From contig CACYHU010000001.1 of NCBI GenBank assembly GCA_902774215.1, forward strand, positions 1-64,000: 64,000 bases of DNA. The letters run 5' to 3'. Shown in pieces: positions 33,589-46,540 of the stretch; the stretch's first letter is position 1; every line of letters begins with the position of its first letter. Below the pieces are notes generated by a model that worked only from the letters and a program-made list of their open reading frames with translations, searched no databases and was not told the DNA's origin. The stretch comes from an uncultured Chloroflexota bacterium. GTDB taxonomy: Bacteria; Chloroflexota; Anaerolineae; Anaerolineales; Anaerolineaceae. A program made the translations under genes and the position numbers.

Positions 33589-34668
33589 TCATCCTAATTT
33601 CATTTTGTACAGGATTTTTTCAGTCATCTGACTTCCTGTCAGGAAGCTTTCTTCGGATGGTGATTTAATATCGGCTGTACGCCAGCCATCCTGCAATACT
33701 GCTGCAACTGACTGCTCAACAAAATCTGCTTCCTCATTCAAATCAAAGGAATAACGCAGCATCATCGCGGCAGAAAGAATGGTCGCGATCGGATTGGCAA
33801 GGTCTTTACCTGCTATGTCCGGCGCTGACCCATGAATTGGTTCATACATGCCGCGGGAACTGTCACCCAGAGAAGCGGATGCCAGAAGTCCGATGGACCC
33901 GGTAACCTGAGAGGCTTCATCAGAAAGAATATCTCCAAACATATTCGATGTGACGATGACATCAAAGAAAGATGGCGCGCGAATGATCTGCATTGCGGCA
34001 TTATCAACGTACATATCGTCCAGTTCCACATCTGGAAACTCAGAGGCACCAAGACGATGGACTGTTTCCCGCCATAAACGGGAGGATTCCAGGACATTTG
34101 CTTTGTCTATCGAGGTCAGGTGTCTGCGGCGTTTACGGGCAATTTCAAAAGCGCGTCTTGCGACCCGTTCGATTTCCATTACGGAATAAGATTCCGTGTC
34201 AAAGGCTGTGTCCCCTGCTTCATTGCGTCCGCGATTCCCAAAGTATATGCCTCCAGTCAGTTCGCGAACGATCATCAGGTCGAAACCTTTTGCGGCAATA
34301 TCAGGGCGCAGAACGCAGGATTCAGCCAGCGCAGGCTGGAGTGAGGCAGGGCGCAGATTTGTATAAAGGCCAAGTTCTTTCCGCAAACCAAGCAGAGCCT
34401 TTTCCGGCCTTGAATTACCTGAGAGATGATCCCATTTCGGTCCGCCTACAGCACCCAAAAGGACGCTGTCAGAAGCTAAGCAGCCGTCGATGGTTATTTT
34501 CGGAAGCGGTTCTCCGTATTTGTCAATAGCACAGCCGCCGGCAAGATATGTGTTGAAATTGAAGACATGACCGAATTTTTCGGAAACGGCCTCCAAAACT
34601 TTCACTGTACTGCCAACGATCTCCGGTCCGATGCCGTCACCGGGAACTAAAGCGATGTTATATTCCAT
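33589..34668 (-). CDS. leuB: 3-isopropylmalate dehydrogenase
   Basis: This enzyme oxidises and decarboxylates 3-isopropylmalate to 2-oxoisocaproate with NAD+ in leucine synthesis. It has the usual length of 359 residues. LVPGDGIGPEIV, LLGAVGGPKWDH, RELTGGIYFG, the NMFGDILSDEASQ metal site and EPIHGSAPDIAGKDLANP are all present. Two bases separate its start from the leuD stop. Confidence 0.98.
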   Translation of the reverse strand: MEYNIALVPGDGIGPEIVGSTVKVLEAVSEKFGHVFNFNTYLAGGCAIDKYGEPLPKITIDGCLASDSVLLGAVGGPKWDHLSGNSRPEKALLGLRKELGLYTNLRPASLQPALAESCVLRPDIAAKGFDLMIVRELTGGIYFGNRGRNEAGDTAFDTESYSVMEIERVARRAFEIARKRRRHLTSIDKANVLESSRLWRETVHRLGASEFPDVELDDMYVDNAAMQIIRAPSFFDVIVTSNMFGDILSDEASQVTGSIGLLASASLGDSSRGMYEPIHGSAPDIAGKDLANPIATILSAAMMLRYSFDLNEEADFVEQSVAAVLQDGWRTADIKSPSEESFLTGSQMTEKILYKMKLG

Positions 34669-34670
34669 AG

Positions 34671-35159
34671 TTACCCCAGCTTTTCTTTCAGATAAGGCAG
34701 CAGACCGCCTTTAGCAATAATATTTTCGATGAAAGGCGGAAAAGGTTTTGCTTCAAAAGTTTCTCCCGTCGTTTCATCAAGGATTTTCCCTGTAGTCGTA
34801 TCTACGGAAATGATATCTCCGGATTGGATTGCTTCCGCAGCCTGAGGACATTCCAGGATCGGGAAACCGATATTGATGGAATTCCGGTAGAAAATGCGGG
34901 CAAAGCTGGCCGCTATGACACAGGAAATACCTGAAGCCTGAATGGCGATAGGTGCATGCTCACGGGATGAACCGCAGCCAAAATTCCATCCGCCGACGAT
35001 AATATCGCCCTTCTGCACTGATGATGCAAACGACCTGTCTATATCCTCCATGCAATGAGCAGCCAGATCTTCGGCTTTGGTGGAGTTAAGATAACGGGCA
35101 GGAATAATCACATCCGTATCGACATTGTTCCCATATTTCCAGACTTTTCCTTTGAACAT
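34671..35159 (-). CDS. leuD: 3-isopropylmalate dehydratase small subunit
   Basis: This 162-residue LeuD forms the isopropylmalate isomerase with Leu[39 protein letters not shown] and [13 protein letters not shown] are family blocks. The short length is that of the archaeal/anaerobe-type LeuCD pair. It lies 15 bases after leuC in the same operon. Confidence 0.97.
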   Translation of the reverse strand: MFKGKVWKYGNNVDTDVIIPARYLNSTKAEDLAAHCMEDIDRSFASSVQKGDIIVGGWNFGCGSSREHAPIAIQASGISCVIAASFARIFYRNSINIGFPILECPQAAEAIQSGDIISVDTTTGKILDETTGETFEAKPFPPFIENIIAKGGLLPYLKEKLG

Positions 35160-35174
35160 GTGATTTCTCCTTCC

Positions 35175-36434
35175 TCAGATTTTTCTCGGATCAGCTACGC
35201 AGCCTGCCAAAGCAGATGCTGCAGCAACGGCGGGACTGGCAAGGATCACTTCACTCCTTGTATCGCCCATCCGTCCGACAAAATTACGGTTGGTCGTGGT
35301 GACTGCGCGTTCGCCGGCAGACATTACACCCATGTGTCCGCCAAGGCATGGCCCGCAGGTCGGTGTGGAAACCGCACAGCCGGCATGAATGAAATCTTCG
35401 ATCAGACCCTCTTTGAGCGCCTGCAGGTAGATCTCCTGTGTGGCGGGGATTATGATGCAGCGGACACCATCTGCAACTTTGCGGCCTTTCAGAATGGAAT
35501 CAGCGATGCGAAGATCGGAGATCCTGCCATTCGTGCAGGAACCGATAACAACCTGCTGAATCGGCATGCCCTCGACTTCTGTCACCGTTTTTGTGTTTGA
35601 AGGCAGATGCGGCAGTGAAACTGTGGGTTCAAGCGCTGAAAGGTCAATGTGGACAGTGCGTGTATATTCAGCATCCGGATCGGCTTCATAAATGACCGGT
35701 TCGCGCTGGAAGCGGTCTTTGATGTAATCACGGACAATATCATCAACAGGGAAAATACCGTTTTTACCACCGGCTTCAATAGCCATATTGGCAATGGTGA
35801 ACCGGTCATCAATGCTGAGGTTTGCAACGCCGTCGCCTGTAAATTCAAGTGACTGATACAGAGCTCCGTCAACACCGATTTCACCGATCAGGTGCAGAAT
35901 AACGTCTTTTCCGGAAACACAAGGTCCCGATTTACCTGTAAGCTCAACCTTGATGGCAGAAGGAACCTTGAACCAGTTCTGTCCGGACGCCATACCCGCT
36001 GCCATATCTGTTGAACCGACACCGGTTGAAAAGGCACCCAGCGCGCCGTAAGTGCAGGTGTGTGAATCCGCACCGATCACGCAATCACCGGGCCCGACAA
36101 TACCCTGTTCCGGCAGCAGTGCGTGTTCAATCCCGACAGTACCGACATCATAGATATGTGTAATGTGATTTTTTTTTGCGAATTCCCGTGCTGTTTTGCA
36201 TAAGTCGGCGGATTTGATATCTTTACAGGGTGTGTAATGATCCAAAGCAATGACGATTTTTTCCGGATCAAAAACTTTTGTGAATCCGGCCTTTTCAAAA
36301 ACACCGATGGCTACGGGAGTTGTCACGTCATTTCCCAAAACAATATCCAGGTTCGCTTCAATCAGATCACCTGCATGCACTTCCGCCAATCCGGCATGGG
36401 CGGCAAGAATCTTTTGCGTCATCGTCATTCCCAT
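35175..36434 (-). CDS. leuC: 3-isopropylmalate dehydratase large subunit
   Basis: This is the Fe-S aconitase-type subunit (419 residues, the short form, versus about 466 in enterobacteria). Cluster ligands are in VIGSCTNGR and [34 protein letters not shown] is also conserved. It isomerises 2- to 3-isopropylmalate with LeuD. Its ATG overlaps the leuA stop by one base (TAATG), so the two are coupled. Confidence 0.97.
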   Translation of the reverse strand: MGMTMTQKILAAHAGLAEVHAGDLIEANLDIVLGNDVTTPVAIGVFEKAGFTKVFDPEKIVIALDHYTPCKDIKSADLCKTAREFAKKNHITHIYDVGTVGIEHALLPEQGIVGPGDCVIGADSHTCTYGALGAFSTGVGSTDMAAGMASGQNWFKVPSAIKVELTGKSGPCVSGKDVILHLIGEIGVDGALYQSLEFTGDGVANLSIDDRFTIANMAIEAGGKNGIFPVDDIVRDYIKDRFQREPVIYEADPDAEYTRTVHIDLSALEPTVSLPHLPSNTKTVTEVEGMPIQQVVIGSCTNGRISDLRIADSILKGRKVADGVRCIIIPATQEIYLQALKEGLIEDFIHAGCAVSTPTCGPCLGGHMGVMSAGERAVTTTNRNFVGRMGDTRSEVILASPAVAAASALAGCVADPRKI

Positions 36435-37981
36435 TATTCTGCCTCCTGATTCTTGGCTTCAAAAGCAGCCAACTTGTTCATAGCAGTCAGATAGGCATTC
36501 ACTGAGGCTTCGATAATGTCGGTTGAAAGGCCTCTCCCCGTGAACGTCTTGTTATGTGAGCTGATCTTGACTGTAACATCACCGAGTGTATCTTTGCCTT
36601 CGGAAATGGAATTGATTGAGAAGATATCAAAGGTATGTTCTGACGGCTGAATGATCGTGTCGATAGCGTTGAAAGCCGCGTCGATCGGACCGTCTCCCAG
36701 TGCAACAGCCTGGAATTTTTCTTCATTCTTTATCAGACTGATCGTGCAGGTCGCCGTGGTGAAATTGCTTGTTGATGTCTGGAACCAGTCAAGGCTGTAT
36801 CCGTTTTCATCGGCCTCCTGGATCAGATGTGCGGCGTGATGTGTGATAATGGCTTCGAGGTCCGCATCAGTAATGTTCTTTTTCTTGTCGCAGACATCCT
36901 TGAATTCTTCAAAGCAGCGGTCGATTTCCTCTTTGGTCAGTGTATAACCAAGTTCTTCGATGTGCTGGGAAAAAGCATGCCGTCCGGAATGCTTTCCTAA
37001 AACAAGGCTGTTGGCAACGATACCGACAGCTTCCGGTGTCATTATCTCATAAGTCTTTTTATTCGCCAAAACACCATGCTGGTGAATACCTGCTTCATGA
37101 GCAAAAGCATTTTTGCCGATAATGGCTTTATTCAGCGGGGCAGTCTGACCGATGATGTTGTAAACGGTTTTACTGGCACGGTAAATCTGGGTCGTGTCAA
37201 TACCTGTGGTGACACCGCCATAGGTATCAGGGCGGGTATGCAGGGCCATGACAACTTCTTCTAATGCCGTGTTGCCTGCACGTTCTCCCAACCCGTTGAT
37301 GGTACATTCGATCTGGCGGGCTCCCCCTAAAACACCGGCAAGGGAGTTTGCGGTAGCCATGCCCAGATCATTGTGACAATGGACGGAAAAGATCGCTTTT
37401 TCAGATCCGGCTGCGTGTTCCCGAACATAGGAAATCAAATGGCGCATTTCATCCGGTGTAGTGTAACCGACGGTATCCGGCAGATTGATCGTATTGGCTC
37501 CGTTGGCTATGGCGATCTCCACAACCCGGGAGAGAAAATCAAGGTCACTGCGGCTGGCGTCTTCTGCGGAAAATTCGATATTTGAACAGAATTTCTTTGC
37601 GTAGGCGACCATTTTACCGGCCTGTTCAAGAACTTCTTCAGGTTTCATACGGAGCTTGTATTCCATATGAAGCGGAGATGTGGCAATAAACACATGGATA
37701 CGCGGATCCACGGCACCTTTTACCGCTTCCCAGGCTGCGTCGATATCTTTAACCGTTGCACGTGCAAGCGAAGCCACAGTGCAGTCTTTTACAGTCTCTG
37801 AGATGGTTTTTACGGATTCGAAGTCCCCGGGGGAAACGATAGCGAACCCTGCTTCAATAACGTCAACTTTGAGCTTTTCCAGACAGCGCGCAATTTCTAT
37901 TTTCTCTTTGAGATTCATGCTGCAGCCGGGTGATTGCTCTCCATCACGCAGTGTTGTATCAAAAATTTTTACCTGTTCCAT
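36434..37981 (-). CDS. leuA: 2-isopropylmalate synthase
   Basis: This enzyme condenses acetyl-CoA with 2-oxoisovalerate, the committed step to leucine. It has 515 residues from ATG 37981, with AAAGGACG upstream; an upstream in-frame ATG lacks an RBS. The DRE-TIM signature [26 protein letters not shown], and the C-terminal LeuA dimer/regulatory domain (about 390-505), where leucine feedback normally acts, are present. Citramalate synthase is the main alternative in this family; operon context favours LeuA. Confidence 0.95.
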   Translation of the reverse strand: MEQVKIFDTTLRDGEQSPGCSMNLKEKIEIARCLEKLKVDVIEAGFAIVSPGDFESVKTISETVKDCTVASLARATVKDIDAAWEAVKGAVDPRIHVFIATSPLHMEYKLRMKPEEVLEQAGKMVAYAKKFCSNIEFSAEDASRSDLDFLSRVVEIAIANGANTINLPDTVGYTTPDEMRHLISYVREHAAGSEKAIFSVHCHNDLGMATANSLAGVLGGARQIECTINGLGERAGNTALEEVVMALHTRPDTYGGVTTGIDTTQIYRASKTVYNIIGQTAPLNKAIIGKNAFAHEAGIHQHGVLANKKTYEIMTPEAVGIVANSLVLGKHSGRHAFSQHIEELGYTLTKEEIDRCFEEFKDVCDKKKNITDADLEAIITHHAAHLIQEADENGYSLDWFQTSTSNFTTATCTISLIKNEEKFQAVALGDGPIDAAFNAIDTIIQPSEHTFDIFSINSISEGKDTLGDVTVKISSHNKTFTGRGLSTDIIEASVNAYLTAMNKLAAFEAKNQEAE

Positions 37982-38073
37982 TCTCGTCCTTTCCATCTGC
38001 CACTTAAAACAGAAACGAAAAATCGGAAAAAACGAACAGCAGCGTATATCAATCGCTGCTGTTCAGACAATGA

Positions 38074-39735
38074 TTATTCCAAGATAGCGCCTTTATCTGC
38101 TGAGGATACCTGTTTGGCATACCGGGCCAGATAACCGGTCTTCACCTTCGGTTCGGGACAGACCCAGGTTTCACGGCGGGCTGCCAGCTCTTCATCCGAA
38201 ACCTTCAGTTCGATCGAATGCGCAGGAATATCGATCGCGATCAGATCGCCTTCCTGAACCAGTCCGATCGGTCCGCCGGATGCTGCTTCAGGACTGACAT
38301 GTCCGATGGAAGCACCCCGTGTTGCACCGGAGAAACGTCCATCGGTAATAAGTGCCACAGATTCGCCAAGCCCCATACCAACGATCGCGGAGGTTGGGTT
38401 CAGCATTTCGCGCATACCGGGACCGCCCTTTGGACCTTCATAGCGGATCACGACCACGTCTCCGGGTTTGATGCCGCCGTCATAGATGACACGGATGGCT
38501 TCTTCCTCGGAATCAAACACGCGGGCAGGTCCCTCATGCTTCATCATGGATGGGTCAACAGCGGATTGTTTAACAACACATCCATCAGGAGCAAGATTGC
38601 CTTTCAGAACCGCGATACCGCCGGTAGCCATGAATGGATCTTCATAGGGGCGGATAATTTCTGTATTACGATTTGTGACGTTTGCGAGATTTTCCGCCAT
38701 GGTCTTTCCTGTGACGGTCATCACGGAAGTATCCAGCAAATCACCCTTTGTCAGTTCTTTCATAACCGCATAAACACCGCCGGCCGCGTCGAGGTCTTCC
38801 ATAAAGGTATCTCCTGCCGGAGCCAGATGGCAGAGGTTCGGGGTTTTCCCGCTGATCTCATTTGCCATATCAAAGTCAATTGTAATATGCGCTTCATGGG
38901 CGATAGCCGGCAGGTGGAGCATCGTATTAGTGGAGCATCCCAGTGCCATGTCAACAGTTTCCGCATTATGGAACGCAGCGGATGTCATGATGTCAGAAGG
39001 ACGGATGTTCTGCTCGACCAGTTTCATGATCTGCATGCCGGTCTTTTTGGCGAGGCGGATGCGTGCGGACAAAGGTGCGGGAATCGTACCGTTCCCGGGT
39101 AATGCCATGCCGATCGCTTCTGTAAGGCAGTTCATAGAATTTGCTGTGTACATACCGGAACAGGATCCGCATGACGGGCAGGCATCTTCAACGTAGGTTT
39201 GCACGCCTTCATCATCGATTTTGTTCGCATGATAGGCACCGACAGCCTCAAACATATGGCTGAGGCAGGTGCGCCGTCCGTCAGGAAGCTTTCCCGCGAG
39301 CATGGGACCGCCGGAGCAGAAGATCGTCGGAATATTGATGCGGGCGGCTGCCATCAGGAGCCCCGGTACATTTTTATCACAGTTTGGAACCATGACCAAT
39401 CCGTCAAATTGATGAGCGATCGCCATTGCTTCAGTGGAATCGGCAATCAGGTCACGGGTGACCAGGGAATATTTCATCCCGATATGCCCCATGGCGATGC
39501 CGTCACAGACTGCTATGGCAGGAAAAAGGATCGGGGTACCGCCGGCTGCGCGTACACCTGCTTTGACTGCATCGGCAATCTTATCCAGATGCATATGCCC
39601 TGGTACAATTTCGTTATAGGAACTGACGATCCCGATGATCGGGCGGTTTAATTCCTCTTCTGTAAGACCGAGTGCGTAAAGCAGACTTCGGTTTGGTGCG
39701 CGGTCAACGCCAATTTTTATTTGATCTGAGTTCAT
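38074..39735 (-). CDS. ilvD: Dihydroxy-acid dehydratase
   Basis: This Fe-S enzyme dehydrates 2,3-dihydroxy acids to 2-oxo acids in Ile and Val synthesis. It has 553 residues. [32 protein letters not shown] and GMALPGNGT carry the conserved cluster cysteines, and [21 protein letters not shown] is the C-terminal signature. It is 92 bases upstream of leuA; the 157-base gap to ilvC holds nothing I can name. Confidence 0.98.
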   Translation of the reverse strand: MNSDQIKIGVDRAPNRSLLYALGLTEEELNRPIIGIVSSYNEIVPGHMHLDKIADAVKAGVRAAGGTPILFPAIAVCDGIAMGHIGMKYSLVTRDLIADSTEAMAIAHQFDGLVMVPNCDKNVPGLLMAAARINIPTIFCSGGPMLAGKLPDGRRTCLSHMFEAVGAYHANKIDDEGVQTYVEDACPSCGSCSGMYTANSMNCLTEAIGMALPGNGTIPAPLSARIRLAKKTGMQIMKLVEQNIRPSDIMTSAAFHNAETVDMALGCSTNTMLHLPAIAHEAHITIDFDMANEISGKTPNLCHLAPAGDTFMEDLDAAGGVYAVMKELTKGDLLDTSVMTVTGKTMAENLANVTNRNTEIIRPYEDPFMATGGIAVLKGNLAPDGCVVKQSAVDPSMMKHEGPARVFDSEEEAIRVIYDGGIKPGDVVVIRYEGPKGGPGMREMLNPTSAIVGMGLGESVALITDGRFSGATRGASIGHVSPEAASGGPIGLVQEGDLIAIDIPAHSIELKVSDEELAARRETWVCPEPKVKTGYLARYAKQVSSADKGAILE

Positions 39736-39892
39736 CAGGAATCCCTTCGTAAGAGAACGGTCAGCAGCTGGAATTTATCAGTTGTGATCAGTGCCGCTTC
39801 GGGCTGAATCATTGACTGAATATACAACTTTCCTTTTTCAGCCGCATGTAACTGTCAAATTATTTCCAAACTGCTGACTGCTTATCTGTCAC

Positions 39893-41453
<1,561 letters not shown>

Positions 41454-41463
41454 GCTGTCCTCC

Positions 41464-43170
41464 TCAGCTCAAAAGGAATTGAGTTATCTGATCACCGGCT
41501 TTGACCATCGGACGAACCATTTCGTCAATATCGATTTGACAGTCAATCACATAACCGCAGTTACTCTTCAGAGCATCCTCGATGGCATTACAGAGATCAT
41601 CCTGATTGTTAACACGGCGTCCTTTCAGGCCGTAGGCTTCTGCAAGCCTGACAAAATCGGGTCCCCGATCCAGTGTCGTTTCTGAATAGTGACCGTTATA
41701 AATCAGGTTTTGCCATTGGCGAACCATGCCGAGCGTTCCGTTGTTGAAGATAAAAGTGATAACAGGAATGTTATAGTACTGCTCTGTGCAAAGCTCATTG
41801 CAATTCATCCTGAATGAACCGTCACCGGTGATATGGATGACTGTCTTATGCGGATTGCCGACTTTTGCCCCGATGGCTGCGCCCAGGCCAAATCCCATTG
41901 TGCCAAAACCGCCGGATGTTAACAGCTGCCCGGAATAGTCGAAATGAAAATGCTGAATTGCCCACATCTGATGCTGACCGACATCTGTTGAAACGATCGT
42001 ATCCTGCGGACAGATTCTGGCGATAGCGGAAAGGACCTGTTTAGGGTTCAGTGATGTTCCGCCGTCTGCGTATTCTGTTTCGGTGGGATAGGAGAAAACA
42101 AATTTCTTCCATTCGCTGTGGTCCTGCTGTTCCAGGCGGGAGTTCAGCATGTTTAATACATCTTTTGCGTAACCAACGATATGGTGATCGGTTTGAACGT
42201 TTTTGTTGATTTCAGATCTGTCAATATCGATATGGACAATTTTCGCCTGTGAAGCGAAATTCTTCGGATCCAACGCAACACGGTCCGAGAATCGGCACCC
42301 GACGGCGATCAACAGATCACAGTTGTCACAGGCGATATTGGATGCCTGTGAACCATGCATTCCGATCATGCCGGTCACAAGGGGATTCCGCCCGCATATA
42401 CCGCCGCCGCCCATAACGGTCACGGCAGTCGGAGAGTCAATGATATTGGCAAATTCTGTGAATTCCCGATCGCAGCGGCTGCGCGCTACTCCTCCGCCGC
42501 AAATGAGCAGCGGTTTTTTGGATTCATTGATCATGGTGACAAGCTTGTCAATATCACCTTTGTCGATGGAAGGTTCCTGAAAATCAATAGTTGAGCGATC
42601 GATAAGCTCTTTCAGCTTTCCGCTCTCTTTGTGGCGTCCAAGCGGGAGAAATTCATAATCGGCCGTTTCTGCTGTAACATTCTTCAGAATATCGATCAGA
42701 ACAGGTCCTGGCCGGCCGCTGCGGGCAATAGCGAAAGCCGCACGAATCGTGTCCGCAAGCTTATTGACATCACTTACCAGAAAATTCGATTTGGTGATCG
42801 GCATGGTAACACCGGTGATGTCCACTTCCTGGAAAGAATCCTTGCCAATCAGATTTTCTGACACGTTGCAGGTAATGAAAACGATAGGTGATGAGTCAAT
42901 ATAAGCGGTAGCGATACCGGTAGTCAGGTTGGTCGATCCGGGACCTGATGTCGCAAAGGCTACACCAACCTTCCCTGTACTTCTTGCATATCCATCCGCT
43001 GCGTGAGCTGCTCCCTGTTCGTGAGCGGTAAGATAGTGTTTTATCTTGCCGTGATATTTATATAGCGCGTCATAAACATTGAGAATTGTGCCGCCGGGAT
43101 AGCCAAAGACAACGCTGACTTCCTGTTCCAGCAGACATTCCATTACTATTTCAGCTCCTGTTTTCTTCAA
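41464..43170 (-). CDS. ilvB: Acetolactate synthase large (catalytic) subunit
   Basis: This TPP- and FAD-dependent enzyme joins two pyruvates, or pyruvate and 2-oxobutyrate, the first common step of the pathway. It has 568 residues. VVFGYPGGTILNVYDALY, the catalytic Glu in TAHEQGAAHAADGYAR, and the TPP motif GDGSFRMNCNELCT ending in NNGTLGMVRQWQ are present. The start is a TTG at 43168-43170 with GAAGGA upstream, which gives the usual N-terminus; an ATG at 43143 is the alternative. It is the first gene of the ilv-leu cluster. Confidence 0.97.
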   Translation of the reverse strand: MKKTGAEIVMECLLEQEVSVVFGYPGGTILNVYDALYKYHGKIKHYLTAHEQGAAHAADGYARSTGKVGVAFATSGPGSTNLTTGIATAYIDSSPIVFITCNVSENLIGKDSFQEVDITGVTMPITKSNFLVSDVNKLADTIRAAFAIARSGRPGPVLIDILKNVTAETADYEFLPLGRHKESGKLKELIDRSTIDFQEPSIDKGDIDKLVTMINESKKPLLICGGGVARSRCDREFTEFANIIDSPTAVTVMGGGGICGRNPLVTGMIGMHGSQASNIACDNCDLLIAVGCRFSDRVALDPKNFASQAKIVHIDIDRSEINKNVQTDHHIVGYAKDVLNMLNSRLEQQDHSEWKKFVFSYPTETEYADGGTSLNPKQVLSAIARICPQDTIVSTDVGQHQMWAIQHFHFDYSGQLLTSGGFGTMGFGLGAAIGAKVGNPHKTVIHITGDGSFRMNCNELCTEQYYNIPVITFIFNNGTLGMVRQWQNLIYNGHYSETTLDRGPDFVRLAEAYGLKGRRVNNQDDLCNAIEDALKSNCGYVIDCQIDIDEMVRPMVKAGDQITQFLLS

Positions 43171-43272
43171 AATCTTTGATCCTTCTTTCCTAATAGAAAT
43201 GGGCGTCTGCCCGATACATTGCAGAAATAATAAATTTTGCCCATCTTATCTTTTGATTTGTTATTTCAATGA

Positions 43273-43300
43273 ATTCTAATAAGTATCTTAGGAAATGCAA
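43273..43300 (-). promoter_or_regulatory. Promoter of the ilv-leu operon
   Basis: Minus-strand TTGCAT (43300-43295) and TAGAAT (43278-43273) are separated by 16 bases, about 100 bases upstream of the ilvB start. I found no leader peptide rich in Leu, Ile or Val and no T-box pattern in the leader, so attenuation is not supported by sequence. The rest of 43171-43497 is very AT-rich. Confidence 0.5.
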
Positions 43301-43497
43301 TGATTTTTTTCGAAAAATATGACTTTTGAGAATAAATAAACCGAATTTTTCCGCTTTGTATTAGTTTTTGTAATATGGTAAAAGAATAATATTATATATA
43401 AAAATAGACAAGATTTATTGCGCTTTTTTTAAATATTTTATTATAATAAAAATGAAAAAAATAATATCTTTCGACCGGTAGGAAGGTGGAAAATTTT

Positions 43498-44226
43498 ATG
43501 ACCCTTGGGCAATACATGACGGAACAATTCTCAATGATTCAGTATGGTGAATTCTTCTTAAGAATTCTGGCAGCCTGTCTGTGCGGCGCCGCCATCGGAT
43601 TTGAACGGAGCATGCGGTTTAAAGAAGCCGGTATCCGCACCCATATGATCGTATGCTGTGCTGCAGCGTTAATGATGATCGTTTCGAAATACGGGTTTGC
43701 CGATATGATAGATAGTGCCGGAAATGAATTTCTGGGCACCAAGGGTGCTGATCCTGCCCGTATAGCGGCACAGGTAGTCTCCGGTATATCATTTCTGGGC
43801 GCAGGCATCATATTCCGCAACGGGACATCGATCCGGGGGCTTACGACGGCAGCCGGTATCTGGGCAACATCCGGGATCGGGCTGGCAATTGGCGCAGGAC
43901 TTTATGTGCTCGGCTTTTTTTGTGCGGTGATCATCGCCTTAATGCAGGTCATCATGCACAAGTATTCACTCAGTTATGATGCGTTTATTGTCGGTCGGGT
44001 GCATTGTACTGTTGTGAAATCTGATACTTTTCGTACTGCAATGAATGAATTCATAGAAAAGAACAATATGAGAATTCTTTCAAGCAAGATCTCAGCGAAG
44101 GAAGATGGTACCGCCACATACGATATGACGCTTCGATTGAGCCAGAATATTGCTATGCATGAATTAACGGATTTCCTTGAATCGATTGATGGTGTAAGAG
44201 AAATCAGCTGCGAACTTGGAATGTAA
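43498..44226 (+). CDS. MgtC/SapB family membrane protein
   Basis: This 242-residue MgtC-like protein has four to five N-terminal membrane helices with the family blocks CGAAIGFERSMRFKEAGIRTHMIVC, RIAAQVVSGISFLGAGIIFRNG and IRGLTTAAGIWATSGIGLAIG. An ACT-like cytoplasmic tail (about 165-242) follows. MgtC proteins are linked to low-Mg growth or regulation of ATP synthase in some pathogens; the role here is unknown. ATG 43498 sits 8 bases after AGGAAGGTGG. It is divergent from ilvB. Confidence 0.9.
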   Translation: MTLGQYMTEQFSMIQYGEFFLRILAACLCGAAIGFERSMRFKEAGIRTHMIVCCAAALMMIVSKYGFADMIDSAGNEFLGTKGADPARIAAQVVSGISFLGAGIIFRNGTSIRGLTTAAGIWATSGIGLAIGAGLYVLGFFCAVIIALMQVIMHKYSLSYDAFIVGRVHCTVVKSDTFRTAMNEFIEKNNMRILSSKISAKEDGTATYDMTLRLSQNIAMHELTDFLESIDGVREISCELGM

Positions 44227-44242
44227 AATAATTTAATAGTGT

Positions 44243-44270
44243 AATTGCCGCCATCCGGCGGTAATTTTTT
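44243..44270 (+). terminator. Terminator after the MgtC-like gene
   Basis: AATTGCCGCC pairs with GGCGGTAATT around an ATCC-type loop and is followed by T residues to 44270. Confidence 0.88.
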
Positions 44271-44414
44271 AAATAAGAAATGATATCAGTCAGATAAAAA
44301 ATATATAACTGCTTTTTATAATAAAATTTATAAGTTTTTAATAAAATTCTATATAATATAATGTACTTATAAAAAATCGTTATCTATTACACACTTTTCT
44401 TTTGAGGTACTGAA

Positions 44415-45326
44415 ATGTTAGACGCTAAACTTGAAACTTTATTGGTTGTTGCTGAGGAAAAAAGTTTTACGAAAGCAGCACAGATATTATCTTTAACCCA
44501 GCCGGCGGTGAGTAACCACATTTCCATGCTCGAGAAGGAAATCGGTGAGAAAATATTTTACAGGAAAAAAGGTGAGATCATTATAACTCCGGAAGGAGAG
44601 GTCGTAGTCAAATATGCCAAACGGATCAAAAGTTTATATGCAAGGATGTTTGATAAAATATCCGAACTGGATAAACAAATTGTAAAAATTCGTGTAGGAA
44701 TTACGCACACTTCAGAAAGCAACGAAATTGCCGAGGTATTGGCCAAGTATGGCATTTCACAGGGGAATATCAATATAACGATCATAACTGATACGAGAAA
44801 GAACCTTTATGAAATGCTGGAAAATTATGAAATCGATTTCGCTGTTATAGAAGGCAGACGGCAGGTTAAAAATCTGAATTATTTCATGCTTGACATGGAT
44901 TATCTTGTGTGCATTCTTTCCAACAACAACCCGCTTTCAAAACAATCGATGGTTTCACTTGCGGACCTGAAAAAAGAGCATATTATTCTGCGATTGCCGG
45001 AATCAGAAACAAGAAAGCTGTTTGAAGCAACACTGATCAGTGTAAATGATTCCATTGATAATTTTGATGTTTCTATCGAAGTTGATAACATTGCAACGAT
45101 CAAGGATTTGATCCGTAAGGATCTTGGTGTTTCGGTGCTTCCGCAAAGTGCGTGTATGGATGAATTGCGTAAGGGAAAAATTACTGCCTTGCCAATCGAA
45201 AATCTCAGCATGGCGAGAGAAACGAACATTGTCTATAACAAAGATTTTGCGCGGCTTGATTTGATACGTGATTTTGTGGATCTTTATAACCGGGTCAAAG
45301 CTAACGGATATCAGATAACGCTGTAA
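44415..45326 (+). CDS. LysR-family transcriptional regulator
   Basis: This 303-residue LysR regulator has an N-terminal winged helix (TLLVVAEEKSFTKAAQILSLTQPAVSNHISMLEKEIGEKIFYRKK, residues about 5-50) and a substrate-binding domain (about 88-295). The 188 bases upstream are AT-rich and probably hold its operator. The MFS transporter gene follows after 14 bases and is the likeliest target. The ilv operon lies 1.2 kb away and divergent, but no direct link is seen. Confidence 0.93.
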   Translation: MLDAKLETLLVVAEEKSFTKAAQILSLTQPAVSNHISMLEKEIGEKIFYRKKGEIIITPEGEVVVKYAKRIKSLYARMFDKISELDKQIVKIRVGITHTSESNEIAEVLAKYGISQGNINITIITDTRKNLYEMLENYEIDFAVIEGRRQVKNLNYFMLDMDYLVCILSNNNPLSKQSMVSLADLKKEHIILRLPESETRKLFEATLISVNDSIDNFDVSIEVDNIATIKDLIRKDLGVSVLPQSACMDELRKGKITALPIENLSMARETNIVYNKDFARLDLIRDFVDLYNRVKANGYQITL

Positions 45327-45340
45327 AAAGGAAAAATAAT

Positions 45341-46540
45341 TTGTCAAAATATCCGCGTCAATTTTGGCTCCTGATGGCAGGATCCCTGATTTTTACGACC
45401 GGTGCCTCTCTGGTATGGCCTTTTTTGAGCATTTATATACAGGAGAAGCTGGATATCCCATTGCGTTATTCCACGCTTTTGATCTCACTCAGGGCTGTCA
45501 GCGGAATAATCGCTTCCTTTTTCTTTGCTGGTACTTTTGCTGACCGTTTTGGTAGACGGTTTTTGATCCTGGCTTCTCTCTGCGGAGGATTTATTTATTA
45601 TGTGGGTTTGAAGCAGTCCGATCAATTGTGGCATTTTTCTTTGCTGATGATTTTCTGGGGAATTCTGGATATTTTTTATCCGGTCGGGATCAATGCTATG
45701 ATCGCAGATCTTATACCGCAGGAAAACCGTCTTGAAGCTTATTCTGTATTGCGTGTAGTGTATAACTCCGGATACGCTGTCGGCCCGATCCTGGGCGGGA
45801 TCATGGCTGCGAAATCATATGACCGGATATTCATTGTTGCTGCTATCGGGTATGCTGTTTCATTTGTGATAATGTTTTTCTTTACAAAAGAAACGCTTAA
45901 GGAAGAAAACCGGATGATCCCGGCTGATGGATCCAAAACCTTTTCCGGAATTTCCGTGGTCATGAAGGATAAGCTGTATATCACTTCAGTTTTTCTGAAT
46001 GGAATGATCTACATCACCTCAGCGGGAGTTTTTAACCTGCTTTCACTTTACTCCGGCCAAAATTTCGGTATCCCGGAAAATCAGATCTCATATGTCTTTA
46101 CTGTGAATGCCCTGATGTGTGTGACGCTGCAGCTGCCTGTGATACGTATGATCAGAGGGAAAAAACCTTTAGCTTTGATGAGTATCTCCGGATTTTTATA
46201 TGCGCTGAGCGTCAGCTCTATTGCGCTGGTGGATCAGGTCTGGTGGTATTGCCTGTGTATGGCAGTAATGACAACAGGCGAGCTGATCATGTCACCTACG
46301 ATGTCCGATATTGCGGCTAATCTGGCTCCCGCGGATGCACGGGGACGATATATGAGCGTACTGAGCCTTGCAAGACCATTCGGTCAGGGCGTTGGCCCTG
46401 CCTTTCTTGGATTTGTGAATGATATGATCTCGCCCCGCATGATGTGGGTCAGCGGGGCGATGTTCGCGGCTGCGGCTTCTGCTGCATTTTACTATATGGA
46501 TCGGAATAAAGGCGATTCAGACAGATTGAAGCATTATTGA
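45341..46540 (+). CDS. MFS transporter
   Basis: This 399-residue, twelve-helix major facilitator has the loop 2-3 signature GTFADRFGRRFLILA (GxxxDRxGRR) and GPILGGIMA in helix 5. The substrate is unknown; the drug/sugar efflux-type branch is suggested only by general pattern. The start is a TTG at 45341 with AAAGGAAA upstream. It is co-transcribed with the LysR gene. The stop overlaps the convergent ligA stop by 7 bases. Confidence 0.88.
   Translation: MSKYPRQFWLLMAGSLIFTTGASLVWPFLSIYIQEKLDIPLRYSTLLISLRAVSGIIASFFFAGTFADRFGRRFLILASLCGGFIYYVGLKQSDQLWHFSLLMIFWGILDIFYPVGINAMIADLIPQENRLEAYSVLRVVYNSGYAVGPILGGIMAAKSYDRIFIVAAIGYAVSFVIMFFFTKETLKEENRMIPADGSKTFSGISVVMKDKLYITSVFLNGMIYITSAGVFNLLSLYSGQNFGIPENQISYVFTVNALMCVTLQLPVIRMIRGKKPLALMSISGFLYALSVSSIALVDQVWWYCLCMAVMTTGELIMSPTMSDIAANLAPADARGRYMSVLSLARPFGQGVGPAFLGFVNDMISPRMMWVSGAMFAAAASAAFYYMDRNKGDSDRLKHY

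Noticed and set aside
38218..39102. Long open frames on the plus strand across ilvD and other ilv-leu genes
   Set aside because: All are antisense shadows of confidently identified enzymes and have no homology of their own.
43171..43497. T-box or leader-peptide attenuator upstream of ilvB
   Set aside because: No T-box AGGGTGG-like sequence, no Leu/Ile/Val-rich short frame and no strong antiterminator/terminator pair were seen; only a sigma-A-type promoter is supported.
44415..45326. LysR protein as regulator of the ilv-leu operon
   Set aside because: It is not adjacent to or divergent from ilvB (an MgtC gene lies between) and no shared operator was seen; the co-transcribed MFS gene is a likelier target.
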